Positions 60,401 through 64,000 of a stretch of DNA of 64,000 nucleotides are shown piece by piece. The stretch's first letter is position 1; each line of letters starts with the position of its first letter. Origin of the DNA: Streptomyces olivaceoviridis (GTDB lineage Bacteria; Actinomycetota; Actinomycetes; Streptomycetales; Streptomycetaceae); the NCBI RefSeq assembly GCF_014650115.1, contig NZ_BMUI01000016.1, positions 158,593-222,592 of the forward strand. The letters are read 5' to 3'. The position numbers and the translations under genes are program-made. The notes under the pieces are model-generated. The model saw only the letters and a program-made list of their open reading frames with translations. It was not told the DNA's origin and did not search any database.

Positions 60401-60484
60401 CCACCATCCCTTACGAAGGGTTATGGTGGAAACCCCCCCTCGGGCCGGTCCGTCTCCCCCCCCACGGACCGGCCCGTTTTTCTT
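60401..60484 (+). ncRNA. Probable small RNA 3' end or attenuator with intrinsic terminator
   Basis: A first hairpin (CCACCATCCCTT / AAGGG-TT-ATGGTGG, 60401-60429, one bulge) is followed by a perfect 13-bp GC-rich stem (CGGGCCGGTCCGT / ACGGACCGGCCCG, 60441-60476) and TTTTTCTT. Stem plus T run is a textbook intrinsic terminator, uncommon in Streptomyces. No gene ends just upstream, so I infer an independent small RNA or a leader of uppS. The 5' end is unknown. Confidence 0.5.
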
Positions 60485-60682
60485 CCCCGCTCCGGGAACC
60501 CGTTCACGGAACGCGCCACGGGAATCCGCTCGGGGAAACCCGCCGAGGGGGCCCGCTCCGGGAACCACACGGCCCCGGTCCGCCGTCCCCACGGACGGGG
60601 CGGGCCATGACCAACCCCCGAGCAGCGGTAGGCTCAACGGCTCCGGCACCCCATCCCCCGCGCCCAACCCCCGGAGGGTCAC

Positions 60683-61456
60683 GTGAACCTGCGCGACAAG
60701 CTGCGCGGTCTGCTCGTCAGGCTCTACGCACGCCGGGTGGAAGGCCACCTGGACCACGCTCAGGTGCCCAAGCACATCGGCGTCATCATGGACGGCAACC
60801 GCCGCTGGGCGAAGGCGTCCGGCTCCAGCACCGTCCACGGGCACCGGGCCGGTGCCGAGAAGATCGAGGAGTTCCTCGGCTGGTGCACCGAGACCGACGT
60901 CGAGGTCGTCACCCTGTGGCTGCTGTCCACCGACAACTTCGACCGGCCGCAGGAGGAACTCGTCCCCCTGCTCGGCATCATCGAGGACGTCGTCCGCACC
61001 CTCGCCGCCGACGGCCGCTGGCGGGTGCACCACGTCGGCACGATGGACCTGCTGCCCGCGCAGATGCAGACGGCCCTGAAGGAGGCCGAGGAGGCCACCG
61101 CCCACATCGACGGGATACTCGTCAACGTGGCCATCGGTTACGGCGGCCGGCAGGAGATCGCCGACGCCGTGCGCTCCATGCTGCTCGACGCGCAGGACAA
61201 GGGCGTGTCCATGGAGGACCTCGCCGAGTCCGTGGACATCGACATGATCGGCCGTCACCTGTACACCGGCGCCCAGCCCGACCCGGACCTGGTGATCCGC
61301 ACCAGCGGGGAACAGCGGCTGTCCGGATTCATGCTCTGGCAGACCGCTCATTCGGAGTACTACTTCTGCGAGGTCTTCTGGCCGGCCTTCCGGAAGGTCG
61401 ACTTCCTGCGCGCCCTGCGCGACTACGCCGCACGTCACCGCCGCTACGGCGGCTGA
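60683..61456 (+). CDS. uppS: Isoprenyl (undecaprenyl) diphosphate synthase, UppS
   Basis: 257 aa from GTG 60683 with GGAGGG upstream. Cis-prenyltransferase signatures: GVIMDGNRRWAK (Asp37 binds Mg/diphosphate), the HxxG part HGHRAGAEKIEEFLGW, TLWLLSTDNFDRP, and RTSGEQRLSGFMLW near the C-terminus, with EYYFCEVFWPAF. It makes the C55 (or related) polyprenyl carrier for cell-wall synthesis from IPP and an allylic diphosphate. Streptomyces usually have more than one such gene. Confidence 0.95.
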   Translation: MNLRDKLRGLLVRLYARRVEGHLDHAQVPKHIGVIMDGNRRWAKASGSSTVHGHRAGAEKIEEFLGWCTETDVEVVTLWLLSTDNFDRPQEELVPLLGIIEDVVRTLAADGRWRVHHVGTMDLLPAQMQTALKEAEEATAHIDGILVNVAIGYGGRQEIADAVRSMLLDAQDKGVSMEDLAESVDIDMIGRHLYTGAQPDPDLVIRTSGEQRLSGFMLWQTAHSEYYFCEVFWPAFRKVDFLRALRDYAARHRRYGG

Positions 61457-61804
61457 CCCGCCGGCCCCGCCCCGTCGCCGCTCGGTGACGGGGCGTTGTC
61501 GTTTACCCCGATTGGCGGGGACGTAACGAGGAGTTCACCAGCGCGCTGGTGGCCGCATTTGCATGGCCGCGCGTCATCGAGGGCATAAACCAAGCAGGTC
61601 GACGCCCGAACCACGGGCGTCGGATCTCAGCGGGCGGCACGGGGTCGCCCGCCCGGGAGGCCCTTTGCACCAGCCCGACCGTGCGGTCGCCGCACGGAAG
61701 CAGCCGCGGAGGGCCGGTTCACGGCCCGCCGTGCGCGGGGGCCGGACACCGGTCCAGCATCACTTCGTCGCTCCCCGACCTCATCCGAGGGGGTACGTCC
61801 TTCC
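61457..61804. other. Intergenic region between uppS and the PhoH-family gene
   Basis: 348 bases with the uppS terminator at its left and the palindrome CCAGCGCGCTGG at about 61538. The promoter of the PIN-PhoH gene must be here. No further gene is supported. Confidence 0.5.
61468..61495 (+). terminator. Terminator after uppS
   Basis: A perfect 9-bp stem CGCCCCGTC / GACGGGGCG with a 10-base loop, followed by the fairly T-rich TTGTCGTTT, 12 bases past the uppS stop. Confidence 0.75.
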
Positions 61805-63130
61805 GTGGTGACCAGCACAAAGCGCCACAAGCCCGACCGGCGCACGTATGTTCTCGACACCAGCGTCCTGCTGGCCGACCCGAACGCCCTGACCCGCTTC
61901 GACGAGCACGAGGTCGTGCTCCCCATCGTGGTGGTCACGGAGCTGGAGGCCAAGCGGCACCATCCGGAGCTCGGCTACTTCGCCCGCCAGGCGCTGCGCC
62001 TGCTGGACGACTACCGGGTGAAGCACGGTCGCCTCGACGCCCCCATCCCGATCGGGGAACTGGGCGGGACGGTCCGGGTCGAGCTCAACCACTCGGACCC
62101 CAGCGTGCTGCCCACCGGCTACCGCCTGGGGGACAACGACTCGCGCATCCTCGCGGTGGCCCGGAACCTCCAGGCCGAGGGGTTCGACGTCACCGTCGTG
62201 TCGAAGGACCTGCCGCTCAGGATCAAGGCGTCCTCGGTCGGCCTGCTCGCCGAGGAGTACCGGGCCGAACTGGCCATCACGGAGAACTCCGGCTGGACCG
62301 GGATGACCGAACTCACCCTGCCGGGCGAGCAGGTGGACGTCCTCTTCGAGGAAGGGCACGTGTACGTCCCGGAGGCGGCCGACCTCCCCGTGCACACCGG
62401 CCTGACCATCCAGTCCGAGCGCGGCAAGGCGCTCGGCCGGGTCACCCCCGAGGGCAACGTCCGGCTGGTGCGCGGCGACCGGGAGGCGTTCGGCATCAAG
62501 GGCCGCAGCGCCGAGCAGCGCATCGCCCTCGACCTGCTGCTCGACCCGGACGTCGGCATCGTCTCGATGGGCGGCCGGGCCGGCACCGGCAAGTCGGCGC
62601 TGGCGCTGTGCGCGGGCCTGGAGGCGGTCCTGGAGCGCCGCCAGCACCAGAAGGTGATGGTCTTCCGGCCGCTGTACGCGGTCGGCGGGCAGGAGCTGGG
62701 CTATCTGCCGGGCACCGAGGCGGAGAAGATGAGCCCGTGGGCCCAGGCCGTCTTCGACACCCTGTCGGCGGTCACCAGCCGGGAGGTCATCGAGGAGGTC
62801 ACCGCGCGCGGGATGCTGGAGGTGCTCCCGCTCACCCACATCCGCGGGCGCTCGCTGCACGACGCGTTCGTGATCGTGGACGAGGCGCAGTCCCTGGAGA
62901 AGAACGTCCTGCTGACTGTTCTGTCCCGGATCGGCGCGAATTCGCGTGTCGTTCTCACGCATGACGTGGCACAGCGGGACAATCTGCGCGTAGGCCGCTA
63001 CGACGGCGTGGTCGCCGTGGTGGAGAAGCTGAAGGGGCACCCGCTCTTCGCGCACGTCACGCTGACGCGTTCCGAGAGGTCCCAGATTGCGGCACTTGTG
63101 ACCGAAATGCTGGAGGACGGGCACATCTGA
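61805..63130 (+). CDS. PIN-PhoH fusion protein (PhoH2-type)
   Basis: 441 aa from GTG 61805; the adjacent GTG 61808 is equally possible. Residues 1-150 form a PIN RNase domain with acidic residues D18 (VLDTSVLL), E46 (VVTELEAK), D112 (DNDSRILA) and D135 (VSKDLPLR). Residues about 230-441 are a PhoH-type ATPase/helicase with Walker A GGRAGTGKSALA (about 256-267) and Walker B FVIVDEAQSLE. PhoH2 proteins are thought to unwind and cut RNA. It is monocistronic. Confidence 0.92.
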   Translation: MVTSTKRHKPDRRTYVLDTSVLLADPNALTRFDEHEVVLPIVVVTELEAKRHHPELGYFARQALRLLDDYRVKHGRLDAPIPIGELGGTVRVELNHSDPSVLPTGYRLGDNDSRILAVARNLQAEGFDVTVVSKDLPLRIKASSVGLLAEEYRAELAITENSGWTGMTELTLPGEQVDVLFEEGHVYVPEAADLPVHTGLTIQSERGKALGRVTPEGNVRLVRGDREAFGIKGRSAEQRIALDLLLDPDVGIVSMGGRAGTGKSALALCAGLEAVLERRQHQKVMVFRPLYAVGGQELGYLPGTEAEKMSPWAQAVFDTLSAVTSREVIEEVTARGMLEVLPLTHIRGRSLHDAFVIVDEAQSLEKNVLLTVLSRIGANSRVVLTHDVAQRDNLRVGRYDGVVAVVEKLKGHPLFAHVTLTRSERSQIAALVTEMLEDGHI

Positions 63131-63537
63131 CGCATCTGGCGCACGCATGACGGCTGTTGGCGCCGTCCGGTAAAGGCCACGAGCCTAGCCGGGCGGCGCC
63201 TTCGTGCGTGGAGTTTTCCTGAAATCCCCAGGGCCAAACAGGATGTGAGCTTTCACACGCAACGCAGAATTGCCACGCGGCGTCCGGTTACGGCAGAGTC
63301 TCGTTCCTGTCAGGCCCCGCATACGACACAGCTGTACCCCCAGCGGTACGACGCCACCTGAGCACCACCAACTCCATAGAGTTCGTCGTATGCCGCCCGA
63401 GCACCACGCGGCGCTCCCTCCGGGGGAGTTGCCCACCGGGCCCGCGCCTCCGTGACCCCGCAGTTGGGAGGCCAGTGTCAGGGGCACGATCGCGTCCGCA
63501 AGGGTCACCGAAGCGGGCGATGCTGGAAGGAAACCGT
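63131..63537. other. Intergenic region before the final secreted protein
   Basis: 407 bases. Holds the terminator above and the long leader of the last gene. I looked for a c-di-AMP (ydaO) riboswitch, known upstream of some Streptomyces wall hydrolases, and did not find its conserved core. Nothing else is assigned. Confidence 0.45.
63159..63200 (+). terminator. Terminator after the PhoH gene
   Basis: A 12-bp stem with one mismatch, GGCGCCGTCCGG / CCGGGCGGCGCC, with an 18-base loop, 28 bases past the stop. Confidence 0.55.
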
Positions 63538-64000
63538 GTGAGCCGGATTTCGGTCCGGGGATTCGCAGTGGCCTCCGCCACCGCGGTCACCGCTGTCGGA
63601 AGCGTCGTCGGCGTTGCCTCGGGCAGCACCGCGCAGACCAACGACGCCGAGGCGACGGCAGCCGACACCACGCTCCTCGCCGACATACCCGCGGGTCAGC
63701 AGGCGCAGGTGCAGACCGCGTCCCTGACGCAGCAGGCCGACGCACAGGCCATCGCCGCGGACGTGAGCGCCAAGAAGGACGCCGAGGAAGCGGCCCGCAA
63801 GGCCGCCGCCGAGACCGCGATCGCCAAGAAGGAGCTCGCCGAGAAGGCGGCCAAGGAGGCGAAGGAGCGCGCCGAGGCGAAGGCCGCGGCGAGCCGTGGG
63901 ACCGACGTCCGCGACTCCTCCAGCTTCCCGGTCCAGAGCAATTACACCGTGGCGCAGATCCAGGCGATGGCGCGCCAGATGGTGGGCGGCGGCCAGTTCC
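63538..64000 (+). CDS. Secreted coiled-coil protein, probable transglycosylase, partial
   Basis: 154 codons are visible; the gene leaves the window. Start GTG 63538 follows GGAAGG; an in-frame ATG at 63520 is commonly the longer alternative. A signal peptide (about 1-35) precedes an Ala/Lys/Glu-rich coiled coil (about 60-125, EEAARKAAAETAIAKKELAE), then SNYTVAQIQAMARQMVGGGQF. That last piece is how the C-terminal transglycosylase-like domain of a widespread Streptomyces secreted protein begins. The catalytic part is not in the window. Confidence 0.8.
   Translation, partial: MSRISVRGFAVASATAVTAVGSVVGVASGSTAQTNDAEATAADTTLLADIPAGQQAQVQTASLTQQADAQAIAADVSAKKDAEEAARKAAAETAIAKKELAEKAAKEAKERAEAKAAASRGTDVRDSSSFPVQSNYTVAQIQAMARQMVGGGQF

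Larger units (their letters stand above)
59989..60682. other. 694-base noncoding stretch upstream of uppS
   Basis: It holds a 16-base palindrome at 60261-60276, a bulged hairpin at 60401-60429 and an intrinsic terminator at 60441-60484, listed separately. No protein gene is supported. The terminator lies far upstream of uppS, so it ends a short transcript of its own or acts as a leader attenuator. Confidence 0.6.

Noticed and set aside
63131..63537. Possible c-di-AMP (ydaO) riboswitch ahead of the secreted coiled-coil gene.
   Set aside because: The conserved core segments of that riboswitch are not seen in the 407-base leader.
1..64000. CRISPR arrays, tRNA or rRNA genes, transposases, integrases.
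   Set aside because: None recognised on either strand. The permease-locus insertion has no transposase or terminal inverted repeats.

Overview
The window is high-GC actinobacterial DNA and almost certainly comes from a Streptomyces chromosome. The evidence is a mycothiol conjugate amidase (Mca), GTP-type PEP carboxykinase, an F420-dependent luciferase-like oxidoreductase, DUF4307 and DUF397 proteins with a DUF5753-type HTH partner, a chitinase promoter with paired TGGTCCAGACCA elements, frequent GTG and TTG starts, and strong third-position GC. The sequence starts inside one gene (threonine dehydratase C-terminus) and ends inside another (a secreted coiled-coil protein).

Layout. (1) 1-4.8 kb: a DrrA-type ABC ATPase followed by a scrambled permease locus. 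The original permease is split by about 2.4 kb that carries a second, frameshifted permease, a scrap of a third permease C-terminus, an AT-rich patch with a four-cysteine secreted protein, and a broken phosphotransferase-like gene. (2) 4.9-17.4 kb: mostly conserved chromosomal genes: greA, a DUF4307 protein, mca, a large NB-ARC/TPR STAND ATPase, a YyaL-type thioredoxin-fold protein, a Mut7-C protein, a TetR regulator, a hemolysin III protein and pckG. (3) 17.6-24.5 kb: a secreted beta-propeller protein, then a four-gene operon of two solute-binding-fold proteins (one fused to a VWA domain), a TelA-family protein and a small membrane protein, with no ABC transporter alongside. (4) 24.6-28 kb: an alanine-type aminotransferase, a low-complexity membrane protein with a 141-bp tandem repeat behind it, and a secreted serine protease. 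(5) 28-35 kb: a compact catabolic locus of D-aminoacylase, a D-serine-dehydratase-fold enzyme, a KDG-type sugar kinase, an IclR regulator, RidA and a GntP permease around one palindromic operator. I read it as a possible N-acyl-D-glucosaminate (or D-amino acid) catabolic island. (6) 35-39.4 kb: an M14 carboxypeptidase, an HTH/DUF397 pair with a broken ATP-binding partner, and small secreted proteins. (7) 39.4-45.6 kb: a decayed Rhs/YD-repeat polymorphic-toxin gene with a truncated SseB-like neighbour. It lies between two same-orientation copies of a GH18 chitinase 3' end, one a relic and one the intact chitinase. (8) 45.9-57.1 kb: a complete-looking Tad/Flp pilus operon (CpaB, CpaE, two TadE-like pseudopilins, CpaF, TadB, TadC, Flp pilin, TadG-like) with an embedded NarL-type two-component pair, a lipoprotein and an OmpA-domain protein. 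(9) 57.2-64 kb: DUF192, LLM oxidoreductase, GNAT, methyltransferase, a long noncoding stretch with a textbook intrinsic terminator, uppS, a PIN-PhoH protein, and the start of a secreted coiled-coil protein.

How they work together. The Tad genes should build and secrete a type IVb pilus, with the kinase and regulator as likely local control; no prepilin peptidase is visible. In the 28-35 kb locus every step from import, through deacylation, PLP-dependent ammonia elimination and enamine clearance, to phosphorylation of a 2-keto-3-deoxy sugar acid is represented. Two regions (1.6-4.8 kb and 39.5-43.6 kb) show gene decay by recombination and single-base indels. Those frameshifts could also be sequencing errors and should be checked first.
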